DNA from: CAYUBI01 sp964443005 | Lineage (GTDB): Bacteria; Margulisbacteria; Riflemargulisbacteria; GWF2-35-9; CAYUBI01 | Direction of reading: 5' to 3' | Length of the DNA stretch: 18,811 nucleotides | Assembly (NCBI GenBank): GCA_964443005.1 | Contig: CAYUBI010000046.1 | Location: 1 to 18,811, forward strand | Part shown: positions 7,497 through 15,575 of the stretch, in pieces | Layout: every line of letters starts with the position of its first letter | Position numbering within the stretch: the first letter of the stretch is position 1 | Notes under the pieces: generated by a model | The model's input: the letters and a program-made list of their open reading frames with translations, nothing else | Told to the model about the DNA's origin: nothing | The model's database searches: none | Program-made: the position numbers and the translations under genes

Positions 7497-8450
7497 ATGT
7501 TTAAAGAAAAATATATTAATGCTTTTACGGATTTTGGATTTAAGAAACTCTTTGGCGAAGAGCTGAATAAAGATATTCTAATTGATTTTTTAAATGAGCT
7601 ATTAAAAGAAGAAGGACTACAAATAAAAAACCTTACGTATCTAAGAAACGAGCATCTAGGAAGTTTAGAAATGGATAGGCGAGCGATATTTGATTTGTAC
7701 TGCGAAAGCGAAACAGGAGAAAAGTTTATCGTGGAGCTACAAAAAGCCAAACAAAATTTTTTTAAGGATCGAAGCATTTTTTATTCTACTTTTCCGATTA
7801 GAGAACAAGCCGAACGAGGGGAATGGAACTTTGAGCTAAAGGCAGTATATACGATAGGAATACTAGACTTTATCTTTGAGGAAGATAAAGCGGAAAAAGA
7901 TAAATTTTACTACAAGATAAAACTCAAAGATACCGAAACAAACAAAGTATTTTACGACAAACTAACGTTTATTTACCTGGAGATGCCGAAGTTCAATAAA
8001 GAAGAGGCAGAGCTACAGACCCATTTTGACAAGTGGTTGTATGTATTAAAGAATCTGCACAAGCTGGAGCAAATACCCGTTAAGTTGAAGGATAGAGTAT
8101 TTCAAAAACTATTCAAATCAGCAGAAATAGCTAAGTTTACCTCGGAGATGCTGGAAAAATACGAAGACAGTCTAAAGTACTACCGAGACATAAAAAACTC
8201 GTTGGATACAGCTAAGGAAGAAGGGCTGGAGGAAGGGATAGCTAAAGGAAAGGCAGTGGGGCTAGTTGAAGGTAAAGAGTTGGGCTTAGCTGAAGGACTA
8301 AGTAAAGGCAAAGAGCTAGGGCTGACTGAAGGAAGGATGAAGGAACGAGCAGGAATGATAGTGCGAATGCTGGAAGGCGGAATGTCCGTGAAAGATATCG
8401 TTAAAATAACTGGATCAAGCATTGAAGAGATACAAGGAGCAAGTAATTAA
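7497..8450 (+). CDS. Rpn-family recombination-promoting nuclease / PD-(D/E)XK putative transposase
   Basis: A 317-aa member of the Rpn (RpnA-E-like) family, predicted Mg-dependent DNA endonucleases related to the transposase_31 / PD-(D/E)XK group. The N-terminus (INAFTDFGFKKLFG) is typical. The likely catalytic residues are D66 in IFDLYC and E80-x-Q82 in IVELQ. Residues 237-280 carry EG-x3-G type repeats, including two GKELGL copies (259-264, 271-276). After these comes the family's C-terminal helical unit (MLEGGMSVKDIVKITGSSIEEI), which resembles a small helix-turn-helix. It has its own promoter and AAGGA site. Codon use differs from the core genes: ATA encodes 12 of 22 isoleucines, whereas the neighbouring sec genes use mainly ATT. 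That supports acquisition by transfer. No inverted repeats flank it, so nothing shows it to be an active mobile element. Confidence 0.92.
   Translation: MFKEKYINAFTDFGFKKLFGEELNKDILIDFLNELLKEEGLQIKNLTYLRNEHLGSLEMDRRAIFDLYCESETGEKFIVELQKAKQNFFKDRSIFYSTFPIREQAERGEWNFELKAVYTIGILDFIFEEDKAEKDKFYYKIKLKDTETNKVFYDKLTFIYLEMPKFNKEEAELQTHFDKWLYVLKNLHKLEQIPVKLKDRVFQKLFKSAEIAKFTSEMLEKYEDSLKYYRDIKNSLDTAKEEGLEEGIAKGKAVGLVEGKELGLAEGLSKGKELGLTEGRMKERAGMIVRMLEGGMSVKDIVKITGSSIEEIQGASN
8220..8336 (+). repeat. Degenerate EGxxxG-type protein repeat region within the Rpn gene
   Basis: This stretch encodes about five short units rich in Glu, Gly and Lys (two share GKELGL). The DNA copies differ at synonymous positions, so this is an old protein repeat and not a recent tandem duplication. 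Rpn proteins commonly have such a linker, which varies in length between copies. Confidence 0.75.
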
Positions 8451-8500
8451 TAAAAAATAGTTAACCAGAAAATTGTGCCAGATTGAGGAAGAAATATATA

Positions 8501-8530
8501 TTGCAGCAAAGCCTGAGAAATTGATATAAT
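8501..8530 (+). promoter_or_regulatory. Extended -10 promoter directly before the DUF2079 gene
   Basis: TTGCAG (8501-8506), 18-nt spacer and TATAAT (8525-8530) preceded by TGA, giving an extended -10 (TGnTATAAT). The ATG at 8537 lies 7 nt after the -10, where transcription would be expected to start, and no Shine-Dalgarno is present. This is the likely promoter for the run of genes to 15568, perhaps producing a leaderless mRNA. Confidence 0.75.
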
Positions 8531-8536
8531 GACCAG

Positions 8537-10024
8537 ATGTTTGCCAAACAATCTTTTTTGTACCGTTATGCTTTTTTACTCATTTGCCTATTCTTTTTTG
8601 GATATGTACTCATTGAAAAATTGCTTATTTTTTACAACTTTCACGTTGGATTTATTGACCTATACTTTTATGATCATGCTTGCTGGAACATTTCACGAGG
8701 TTTGGGCCCTTGGCTTGATTATTTTCACAAAAGTTTTTTAGCAGATCACTTTTATTCGTACCTTTTTTTAATTGCTCCTTTTTATTGGATTAAAACCTCG
8801 CCTATATGGATTTTTATTGCCCATGCTTTGGTTTTAGTTTTAATCCTCATTCCTATTCTTAAAATTTCAAACGAGCAATTTGGCTTTCGCGGAATGATTA
8901 TGGCATTTGTCATTCTGTTTTTTACTTATACGTTTCGTCAACAAATTAATCAGGACTTACATGGAGACATTGTAATGGCAGCACTCATCTCATGGATTTT
9001 ATATTGGCTAGTTCATGAACGGTATCAGTGGGTTCTAGTGTTAACCTTAGCCCTACCCTTTGCAAAAGAAACAGCAGGCCTAACTGTTATTATGATTGGC
9101 GTATATCTATGGATTTTTCGCAAGCGAATGTGGGAAGGGTTCATCATTATTGCATATGGAATTATTTCAATGTATGGATTAATTCATTATATAATCCCCT
9201 ATTTTAATGGTACAGCTTATCGGCATTTTAATCGATTTAATCAGTTCGGCGCGACTTTTTCAGATCAATTAAAAACAGTTTTTCTACACCCCATGACAGT
9301 CATAACCTATGCTTTGGGTGGCAATCACCTTGCCTACTTAGCAGGCATGATCCTGCCCTTGGTAGCCTTGCCATTATTTAGCGCTTACTCCTTGATTGCT
9401 CTGGGGATTTTAGCACAAAATTTATTAGGAGCTGGAGTCTACACCATTGATATTGGCGGCCATTATTCTGCTGGACTTGTCCCCATATTTGCATTTGCAA
9501 CAATACAGGTAATGGCCAAAATAAAACAAACGTGGACCCAGCCTGCTTACACGCGTTTTATTCGTATTTTCAAAGGAGTTTCGATCTTTTTTATTGGTGT
9601 GAATATTCTCGTGATTATTTTTATGGAAGCTCGATTTTTTTGGATTTCGCCTCATGTTAAAGCTGGGCATGAAGCACTTAAATTGATTCCAGCAACTCAA
9701 AGCGTTTCTGCATCTGAAGTGTTTTATATTCACTTACATTATCGATCTACTATCGAGTATTTCCCTGTGATTAATCGTGCAAATTATGTAATTGCAGAAC
9801 AACGCGAAACATTGGTTCCTGATCATATTAATCAAACAGAATATTTGAAAACAATGTGGCATACTGGAAAACAGTGGCAAGTGCTTCGATTTCTTATTTT
9901 AGGGCAATATGGAACTGAAAACATTCGCTATCAACAAACTTTAACAATGTTAGCTAATGACCCAAATTATCAGTTAATTTTCGAAAAAGAGGGCGTTGTT
10001 GTTTATCAACGCAAATCATTATGA
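8537..10024 (+). CDS. DUF2079 family polytopic membrane protein
   Basis: A 495-aa integral membrane protein with about ten hydrophobic segments (first at residues 10-32) and a soluble C-terminal part from about 370. Conserved DUF2079 features are visible: FIDLYFYDHACWN (39-51), DHFYSYLFLIAPFYWI (70-85), KETAGL (177-182), GGHYSAGLVP (307-316) and a late HLHYRSTIEYFP (399-410). DUF2079 proteins are thought to be GT-C-like, but no reaction has been established to my knowledge. The TGA stop overlaps the ATG of a GT9 glycosyltransferase (ATGA), which points to a joint role in a cell-surface glycan or lipid-linked sugar (inference). The start is the ATG placed exactly where the extended -10 promoter would begin transcription. 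Confidence 0.88.
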   Translation: MFAKQSFLYRYAFLLICLFFFGYVLIEKLLIFYNFHVGFIDLYFYDHACWNISRGLGPWLDYFHKSFLADHFYSYLFLIAPFYWIKTSPIWIFIAHALVLVLILIPILKISNEQFGFRGMIMAFVILFFTYTFRQQINQDLHGDIVMAALISWILYWLVHERYQWVLVLTLALPFAKETAGLTVIMIGVYLWIFRKRMWEGFIIIAYGIISMYGLIHYIIPYFNGTAYRHFNRFNQFGATFSDQLKTVFLHPMTVITYALGGNHLAYLAGMILPLVALPLFSAYSLIALGILAQNLLGAGVYTIDIGGHYSAGLVPIFAFATIQVMAKIKQTWTQPAYTRFIRIFKGVSIFFIGVNILVIIFMEARFFWISPHVKAGHEALKLIPATQSVSASEVFYIHLHYRSTIEYFPVINRANYVIAEQRETLVPDHINQTEYLKTMWHTGKQWQVLRFLILGQYGTENIRYQQTLTMLANDPNYQLIFEKEGVVVYQRKSL

Positions 10025-11244
10025 ATGTTGATGTAATTCGTCACATTGATCGCATTATAGGTATTCCTATTTGCTTTTGTCTTTCGCTACATCATCATTG
10101 TTTAAAATTTATTAACAAACTCAGTCAACACAAAAACACAAACGAAAATCGCACCATTAAGAACATTCTTTTCATTGAACTTTCTGAAATGGGTTCAGCA
10201 ATTATTGCGTATTCAGCTATGAAACAAGTACAAGAGGCTTACCCAACTGCAACCTTGCATTTTTTAATTTTCGATAAAAACAAAGAAAGTGTTGCGATTT
10301 CAGGCTTGGTATTGCCTTCAAATATTCATGTGATTCGTGATCAATCCATTATGCCATTTATTTTGGACACTTTACGTTATTTACGCTTGGCTAGGAAAAT
10401 AAAATTTGATGTAATTATTGATTTAGAATTATTTAGTCGATGTACAGCTATTTTAGCTTATCTTTCTGGCAGTCCACGTCGTGTTGGCTATTATAAATAC
10501 ACTCACGAAGGTCTTTATCGCGGCAACTTGCTAACGCACAATGTTTATTACAATCCGCATGTGCATATGAGCTACAACTTTCATGCTTTAGCACAATCAC
10601 TGATTGGTAACGAACGTTTTTTGCCTCGATTTGCAATCAATAAATTTTCGCTAAATCAACCCAAAATTGACTTAAATAAAACAATATTATCACGATTTAA
10701 ATCAGTTATTGGAACGGGTCATCCCATTATTATTCTAAATCCAAGCCCAGGGAAATTATTACCCATTCGCAATTGGGGGCAAGAAAAATTTGCACAACTT
10801 TCTAAAGAATTAATTAGTAAATTAAAGGCAACCATTGTTTTAGTTGGTATCAAAGCTGAACAAGATCATGCGGATTTCATCAAAGCTTTTAATCAGCAGT
10901 CTTCGAAAATCATTGATCTTACAGGAAAAACAGCGTCAATCTATGAATTGATCCATGTATTTGCTTTAGGCAATATCTTAATCACAAATGACAGCGGGCC
11001 TGCGCATTTCGCCTCATTAACAGACATTATTACAATTGTATTTTTTGGTCCAGAAACACCTGCACTTTACAAACCAGTTTCGCAGACTACAATTGCAATG
11101 TATGAACCTTTTTCTTGCAGTCCGTGCTTAACAGCTATGAACCATCGAAAAACAGTTTGTCACGATAATCGCTGTTTACAAGCAATCTCTGTTGAATCAG
11201 TTATTTCAGTTGTTACAGATTCACTTAAGCATTCACACCATTGA
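10021..11244 (+). CDS. Glycosyltransferase family 9 (heptosyltransferase-like)
   Basis: A 407-aa GT-B fold glycosyltransferase of the ADP-heptose:LPS heptosyltransferase family. The N-terminal half begins with a short hydrophobic stretch (PICFCLSL) and then ILFIELSEMGSAIIAYSAM, the start of the first Rossmann-like domain; FDVIIDLELFSR and RRVGYY follow. The C-terminal sugar-nucleotide domain has ILNPSPG, LVGIKAEQDHA and the signature TNDSGPAHFAS. Near the end is a cysteine cluster (SCSPC...C...C) seen in several members of this family. The conserved ELSEMGS start (family form KLSEMGS) fits a subgroup found in diverse deep-branching bacteria with surface polysaccharides, not core LPS heptosyltransferases in particular. 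The acceptor is unknown. It overlaps the DUF2079 gene by 4 bp and precedes tgt by 25 bp. Confidence 0.92.
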   Translation: MNVDVIRHIDRIIGIPICFCLSLHHHCLKFINKLSQHKNTNENRTIKNILFIELSEMGSAIIAYSAMKQVQEAYPTATLHFLIFDKNKESVAISGLVLPSNIHVIRDQSIMPFILDTLRYLRLARKIKFDVIIDLELFSRCTAILAYLSGSPRRVGYYKYTHEGLYRGNLLTHNVYYNPHVHMSYNFHALAQSLIGNERFLPRFAINKFSLNQPKIDLNKTILSRFKSVIGTGHPIIILNPSPGKLLPIRNWGQEKFAQLSKELISKLKATIVLVGIKAEQDHADFIKAFNQQSSKIIDLTGKTASIYELIHVFALGNILITNDSGPAHFASLTDIITIVFFGPETPALYKPVSQTTIAMYEPFSCSPCLTAMNHRKTVCHDNRCLQAISVESVISVVTDSLKHSHH

Positions 11245-11269
11245 TCACAATAAATAATGGAATCTAAAT

Positions 11270-12349
11270 ATGCCTTTTTTTGAACTTCTTAAAACCAGCT
11301 CCAAACACAGTGGCCGTGTAGGAAAAATTATTACACCCCATGGAACCATTGATACTCCCGCATTTATGCCAGTTGGAACGCAAGCAACGATCAAAGGATT
11401 ACGCGGAGATCAAATTCTTGAAACTGGCGCACACATCATTTTGGCAAACACATATCACCTTTATCTTCGTCCAGGAATTGACACCATTGAACGCGCAGGT
11501 GGCTTACATGCATTTATGAACTGCACCTTACCTATACTCACTGATAGCGGTGGATTTCAGGTATTTAGTTTAGGCGGCCTTCGACGCATTATGGACAACG
11601 GCGTTGTTTTTAAATCGCATCATGATGGCAGTGAACATCTTTTGACTCCAGAATCTGTTCTTGACATTCAACGTCGCTTAGGAAGCGATATTATCATGCC
11701 CTTAGATGTTTGCGTGCCAGCAACTGCTTCCTTAGACGAAGTTAATCAAGCAGTTTCACAAACCACCCAATGGGCACAACGCAGCCATCAAGCCTGGACA
11801 ACAACTTGCAACATAAATGATCAGCACCTATTTGGTATTATCCAAGGTGGGCTTTTTAAAGATGAACGCTATCAGTCTGCAAACGAACTCATGAATCTTG
11901 ATTTTTCTGGATATGCTATTGGCGGATTAAGTGTTGGTGAAGAAAAACCAGCGATGTATGACCTTGCTGCTTATTGCGCATCATTACTACCCAAAAACAA
12001 ACCACGCTATTTGATGGGCGTGGGTGATCCAAATGACATTCGTCATGCTATTGAATCTGGTATTGATATGTTTGATTGCGTGCTCCCTACCCGACTTGCC
12101 CGTCACGGAACAGTTTTCACGAAATCCGGACGATTAAATATTAAAGCCAAAATATTTGAACACGATTATGAACCTATTGAAGCCTCGTGTGACTGTTATA
12201 CATGTAAAAATCATACACGCAGTTATATCCGACATTTATTTCGATGCGATGAAATGCTTGGAAAGATGTTAATGACTATGCATAATGTACATTTTCTGGT
12301 TAAAATAACAAAGGAGATTCGTCTCAGTATTCTCAAGGAGGACAAGTAA
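11270..12349 (+). CDS. tgt: tRNA-guanine transglycosylase
   Basis: A 359-aa queuine tRNA-ribosyltransferase that exchanges guanine-34 in GUN anticodons for the queuosine precursor preQ1. The TIM-barrel motifs are complete: base-binding D92 in TDSGGFQVFSL, D146 in PLDVC, Q192 in GIIQGG, GGLSVGE (218-224), the nucleophile D269 in GIDMFDCVLPTR, and the zinc site C307-x-C309-x2-C312 plus H338. The length is close to the usual 370-380 aa. No good ribosome site precedes ATG 11270. Its TAA overlaps the secD ATG by one base (TAATG), so the two are coupled. In many bacteria tgt is followed by yajC and then secDF; here yajC is missing at that place. No queA is present in the window. Confidence 0.97.
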   Translation: MPFFELLKTSSKHSGRVGKIITPHGTIDTPAFMPVGTQATIKGLRGDQILETGAHIILANTYHLYLRPGIDTIERAGGLHAFMNCTLPILTDSGGFQVFSLGGLRRIMDNGVVFKSHHDGSEHLLTPESVLDIQRRLGSDIIMPLDVCVPATASLDEVNQAVSQTTQWAQRSHQAWTTTCNINDQHLFGIIQGGLFKDERYQSANELMNLDFSGYAIGGLSVGEEKPAMYDLAAYCASLLPKNKPRYLMGVGDPNDIRHAIESGIDMFDCVLPTRLARHGTVFTKSGRLNIKAKIFEHDYEPIEASCDCYTCKNHTRSYIRHLFRCDEMLGKMLMTMHNVHFLVKITKEIRLSILKEDK

Positions 12350-13671
12350 TGGATATTCGTATACGATTTTTGTTGGTTTGTGGAGTATTAATTGCATCAA
12401 TTGTAGCAATGATGATGATTCCAATTAATCTAGGACTTGATTTGCAAGGCGGCATGCGTGTTGTAGTTGAAGCCAAAGATACAGCAACCTTCAAAGTCAA
12501 CAATGAAACCATGCAAGGTGTTCAAGCTGTTATTCGCAATCGGGTAGATGGACTCGGAATATCCGAACCTGTTATTTTCCTTAAAGGAGATCGACAAGTT
12601 GTTGTGGAACTTCCAGGTGTTAAAAATCCAGATCACGCTTTAAAAATGATTGGGGAAACAGCGCTTCTTGAATTTGTAGAAGCTGAATGGGCGCCAGGTG
12701 ACGCATCTGTATTAACACCTGAAAAAGTCGCACTTCTTGCTGGGCCTGATGCCAGACTTGATAAAGTTGTTGTAAAAGATAATACAGGAAAAATTATTCG
12801 TGAAACACCGATTATTCTTAAAAAAATGGCCTTAACTGGCAATGATTTAAAATGGGCAGGACCAGGCACAGATCAATATGGCAACCCCATTATTAATATT
12901 GAATTTTCGCCTGAAGGATCGAAAAAATTTGCAGAAGCAACTCAACGAAGTGTTGGCAGACCTTTAGCTATTATTTTAGACGGAAAAATTATTTCTGCAC
13001 CGAATGTGAATGAGCCTATTTTTGGCGGAAAAGCACAAATATCAGGCAGCTTTTCGATTGATGAAGTTACAGATATGGTTATCAAATTAAAAGCAGGTTC
13101 CTTACCAATTCCAGTTGAAGTCGTAGAAAACAAATCCGTAGGTGCTTCGTTAGGACAAGACTCCATTCATAAAAGTCTTGTAGCTGGAATCGCAGGATTT
13201 ATTGCAGTAGCCATTTTTATTATTTTATACTATCGATTATCAGGCATGATGGCCATTTTAGCGTTAATTCTATATTTCCTAATTGACATGGCAATTTTAA
13301 TGGCTTTTCATGTGACCTTCACACTTCCAGGCATTGCTGGCATTATCTTATCGTTAGGCATGGCAGTTGATGCAAATGTTATTATTTTTGAGTGGATTAT
13401 GGAACAACGTCGATTAGGTGTTTCCATTATGACCTCTGTTGAAACTGGTTTTCAAAAGGCTTTTACAACTATTTTTGACTCAAATATCACAACGTTAATC
13501 ACTGCTTTTGTACTGTTTTGGTTGGGAACTGGAAGTATTCGAGGCTTTGCAATCACACTCACTATCGGAATTTTAGTGAGTATGTTTTCCGCAATTTTTA
13601 TCACGAAAACATTTATGTTAGGACTAACCCAATGGAAAATCGCTGAATCCAAATGGTATATTAAAGGTTAA
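12349..13671 (+). CDS. secD: Protein translocase subunit SecD
   Basis: A 440-aa inner-membrane subunit of the SecDF complex, which uses the proton gradient to pull exported proteins out of SecYEG. TM1 spans residues 7-25, followed by LGLDLQGGMRVVVE (28-41), the periplasmic P1 domain (about 45-260, with GVQAVIRNRVDGLG and SAPNV), PVEVVE, then five TM segments. The TM4-region motif GMAVDANVIIFE (337-348) includes D341, the conserved proton-path Asp. It is shorter than the E. coli protein (615 aa) but within the range seen in many other bacteria. AAGGAGGA at 12335-12342 gives a strong ribosome site inside the tgt end. It is followed 10 bp later by secF. Confidence 0.97.
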   Translation: MDIRIRFLLVCGVLIASIVAMMMIPINLGLDLQGGMRVVVEAKDTATFKVNNETMQGVQAVIRNRVDGLGISEPVIFLKGDRQVVVELPGVKNPDHALKMIGETALLEFVEAEWAPGDASVLTPEKVALLAGPDARLDKVVVKDNTGKIIRETPIILKKMALTGNDLKWAGPGTDQYGNPIINIEFSPEGSKKFAEATQRSVGRPLAIILDGKIISAPNVNEPIFGGKAQISGSFSIDEVTDMVIKLKAGSLPIPVEVVENKSVGASLGQDSIHKSLVAGIAGFIAVAIFIILYYRLSGMMAILALILYFLIDMAILMAFHVTFTLPGIAGIILSLGMAVDANVIIFEWIMEQRRLGVSIMTSVETGFQKAFTTIFDSNITTLITAFVLFWLGTGSIRGFAITLTIGILVSMFSAIFITKTFMLGLTQWKIAESKWYIKG

Positions 13672-13681
13672 GGAGATACAC

Positions 13682-14752
13682 ATGAAACGACAATTTAATT
13701 TTATTGACAAACGCAAACTGTGGTATACGCTTTCGATCCTAGTGATATTCATTGGTATTGCAGCAATGATAAAAAATCAATTATCAACTGGACAAATGCT
13801 TAACTGGGGAGCTGATTTTACAGGTGGAACGAACATTATTGTTCGATTAACTGAAAAATTGCCAGCTATTCAAAAAGATGCAAATCAGAAAAATAAAATT
13901 TTAGGTGAAGTTCGAACAGCTATTTCAAATGGCGGATTCAAAAAAGCATCTATCAGCTACTTTGATAAATTCGATATCATTATTCGAACACCTGTTTTAT
14001 CTGTTATAGAACGTCAAGAACTGGTAAAAACAATTCAATCAAATTTCGGAACAACTGAAGTGCTTTCAATTGATTCGATTGGCCCTACTATTGGAAAAGA
14101 ACTTCGCACACAAGCACTATTAATTATGGCTATTGCGTCTGTTCTGCTTCTTATTTACATTACCTTCCGATTTGAATTTTGGTTTGGAGTTGCAGCCATT
14201 ATTGCAACTGTTCATGATGCTTTAGTTGCTATTAGCGTTGCAGCAGTCGTTGGCATTGAAATTAATACAGCCTTTGTTGCTGCTATTCTAACGATCTTGG
14301 GATATTCAATTAATGATACCATTGTTATTTTTGATCGTATTCGTGATAATTTAAAAACAATGCATGAGGAAAAATCACTTGCAGAAATTGCAAATATTAG
14401 CATTAACCAAACATTAACTCGTTCCATTAATACAGGATTATCTGTTCTTTTTACATTAGCCAGCATTATGATTTTTGGAGGCGCATCCTTAAAAGAATTT
14501 GCATTTATTATGCTCGTTGGCATTTCTAGTGGCGCTTATTCGTCCATATTTAATGCTGGCCCCTTACTCGTTGATTTCAAACGCTATTTTGCAGTGTCAA
14601 CGCCTAAGCCTACTCTCAATTCCAATGGAACTATTACGCCAATTACCTCACCAGCACCAGCATCTATGCCAAAAAAGCAAACAGCACTTCCTATAGCAAC
14701 AAAAGCAGAAGACACTGTACCCAAGAAAAAGAATGCAAAAAATAAAAAATAA
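13682..14752 (+). CDS. secF: Protein translocase subunit SecF
   Basis: A 356-aa partner of SecD. TM1 (about 13-32) is followed by WGADFTGGTNIIV (42-54), the short periplasmic P4 domain, and five TM segments from about 142. The signature GYSINDTIVIFDRIR (207-221) has the conserved D212, and HD lies at 178-179. An AAGGAG site overlapping the secD stop lies 6 nt before the ATG. The transmembrane core ends near residue 303. It is followed by a tail of about 50 residues rich in Thr, Pro, Ala and then Lys (ending KKKNAKNKK), predicted disordered and cytoplasmic. The tail is longer than in most SecF proteins and could contact ribosomes, nucleic acid or lipid head-groups (inference). Confidence 0.97.
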   Translation: MKRQFNFIDKRKLWYTLSILVIFIGIAAMIKNQLSTGQMLNWGADFTGGTNIIVRLTEKLPAIQKDANQKNKILGEVRTAISNGGFKKASISYFDKFDIIIRTPVLSVIERQELVKTIQSNFGTTEVLSIDSIGPTIGKELRTQALLIMAIASVLLLIYITFRFEFWFGVAAIIATVHDALVAISVAAVVGIEINTAFVAAILTILGYSINDTIVIFDRIRDNLKTMHEEKSLAEIANISINQTLTRSINTGLSVLFTLASIMIFGGASLKEFAFIMLVGISSGAYSSIFNAGPLLVDFKRYFAVSTPKPTLNSNGTITPITSPAPASMPKKQTALPIATKAEDTVPKKKNAKNKK

Positions 14753-14779
14753 ATTACGGAATAACTCCAGTCGCACGAA

Positions 14780-14823
14780 AACCCTATAATAATGGACATT
14801 GCATCATCAATTATTATAGGGTT
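14780..14823 (+). promoter_or_regulatory. Inverted repeat that buries the uppP start codon
   Basis: The arms 14780-14793 and 14810-14823 are perfect 14-bp reverse complements (AACCCTATAATAAT / ATTATTATAGGGTT) with a 16-nt loop. The first two bases of the uppP ATG (14792-14794) are the last bases of the left arm; the G is the first loop base. The right arm encodes Ile-Ile-Ile-Gly-Leu. In mRNA this would block initiation on a gene that also lacks a Shine-Dalgarno site, suggesting translational control or an attenuator between secF and uppP. Confidence 0.75.
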
Positions 14824-15568
14824 AATTCATGGATTTGGAGAATTTCTACCGATTAGTTTGTCTGGCCATCTTGTTTTTTTTCAGGCAAAATTTGGAGCAA
14901 TCGATCATGGACTCATTTTTGACATTTTATTACGCTTAGGCACCTTAAGTGCTGTTATTTTTTTCTACAAAAGCCTTATATGGCGGTTAGTTCAAAGTGC
15001 TATTCACTTCAAAAAACCTGGATGGACTGCAGAGCATCTCATGCTTCAATGGTTATTCTGGGCAATGATTCCAACAATAATTTTATTTCTACTATTTCAA
15101 TCCAGTATTGAATCACTTTTTCACAGTGCACGAGCTGCAGGCTTTTTTCTTTTATTAACAGGAATGGTTAATTTATGGATTAATCGGCTATCCCGTAACT
15201 CCAATAAGGAAGAACCGCATTCATCAAAAAATAGTTTTTGGATTGGTGTTGGCCAAAGCTTATCCCTATTTCAAGGATTTTCGCGTATGGGTCTCGCAAC
15301 TTTTTCAGGATTAAAAGCCGGACTTACTATTGAAAAAGCAATTCAATTTTCTTTTCTATTATCAATTCCTGCTCAAATAGGAATAATGATATTTACCTTA
15401 ACTGACATATTAGATTTCTCCATTCATCTAGACATGCTAATAGGAATGTTCACTGCATTTTTATCAGGGTTAATTGCAATTCATTTATTCTTTCATCTAA
15501 TCCAAACAAAACGCTTTTACTACTTCGCATGGTATTGTTTTTTCGTTGGCGGGCTCATGCTACTTTAA
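14792..15568 (+). CDS. uppP: UppP/BacA-like undecaprenyl-diphosphate phosphatase, divergent motifs
   Basis: A 258-aa polytopic membrane protein of the UppP (BacA) family, which recycles undecaprenyl diphosphate to the monophosphate lipid carrier for peptidoglycan and glycan export. The N-terminal motif is GEFLPISLSGHL (16-27), with the conserved E17, but the usual Glu/Gln four residues earlier is His (H13). The second motif, normally PGxSRSG, reads QGFSRMG (161-167): the key Arg (R165) is kept, Pro and the second Ser are changed. About eight hydrophobic segments are visible. Either a working but diverged phosphatase or a paralogue with altered function. The start follows the family pattern (MDIASSIIIGLIHG). 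No ribosome site is seen and a hairpin covers the ATG. It closes the six-gene run, 39 bp after secF, in keeping with glycan assembly by the first two genes. Confidence 0.85.
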   Translation: MDIASSIIIGLIHGFGEFLPISLSGHLVFFQAKFGAIDHGLIFDILLRLGTLSAVIFFYKSLIWRLVQSAIHFKKPGWTAEHLMLQWLFWAMIPTIILFLLFQSSIESLFHSARAAGFFLLLTGMVNLWINRLSRNSNKEEPHSSKNSFWIGVGQSLSLFQGFSRMGLATFSGLKAGLTIEKAIQFSFLLSIPAQIGIMIFTLTDILDFSIHLDMLIGMFTAFLSGLIAIHLFFHLIQTKRFYYFAWYCFFVGGLMLL

Positions 15569-15575
15569 CGCTGCC

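Noticed and set aside
8220..8336. CRISPR-like or recent tandem repeat
   Set aside because: The periodicity is at the protein level only; DNA units differ and there are no spacers.
14785..14790. TATAAT directly before the uppP ATG as a promoter
   Set aside because: There is no -35 element at 16-18 nt, and transcription would start inside the gene past the conserved N-terminus. The hexamer is better explained as part of the inverted repeat.
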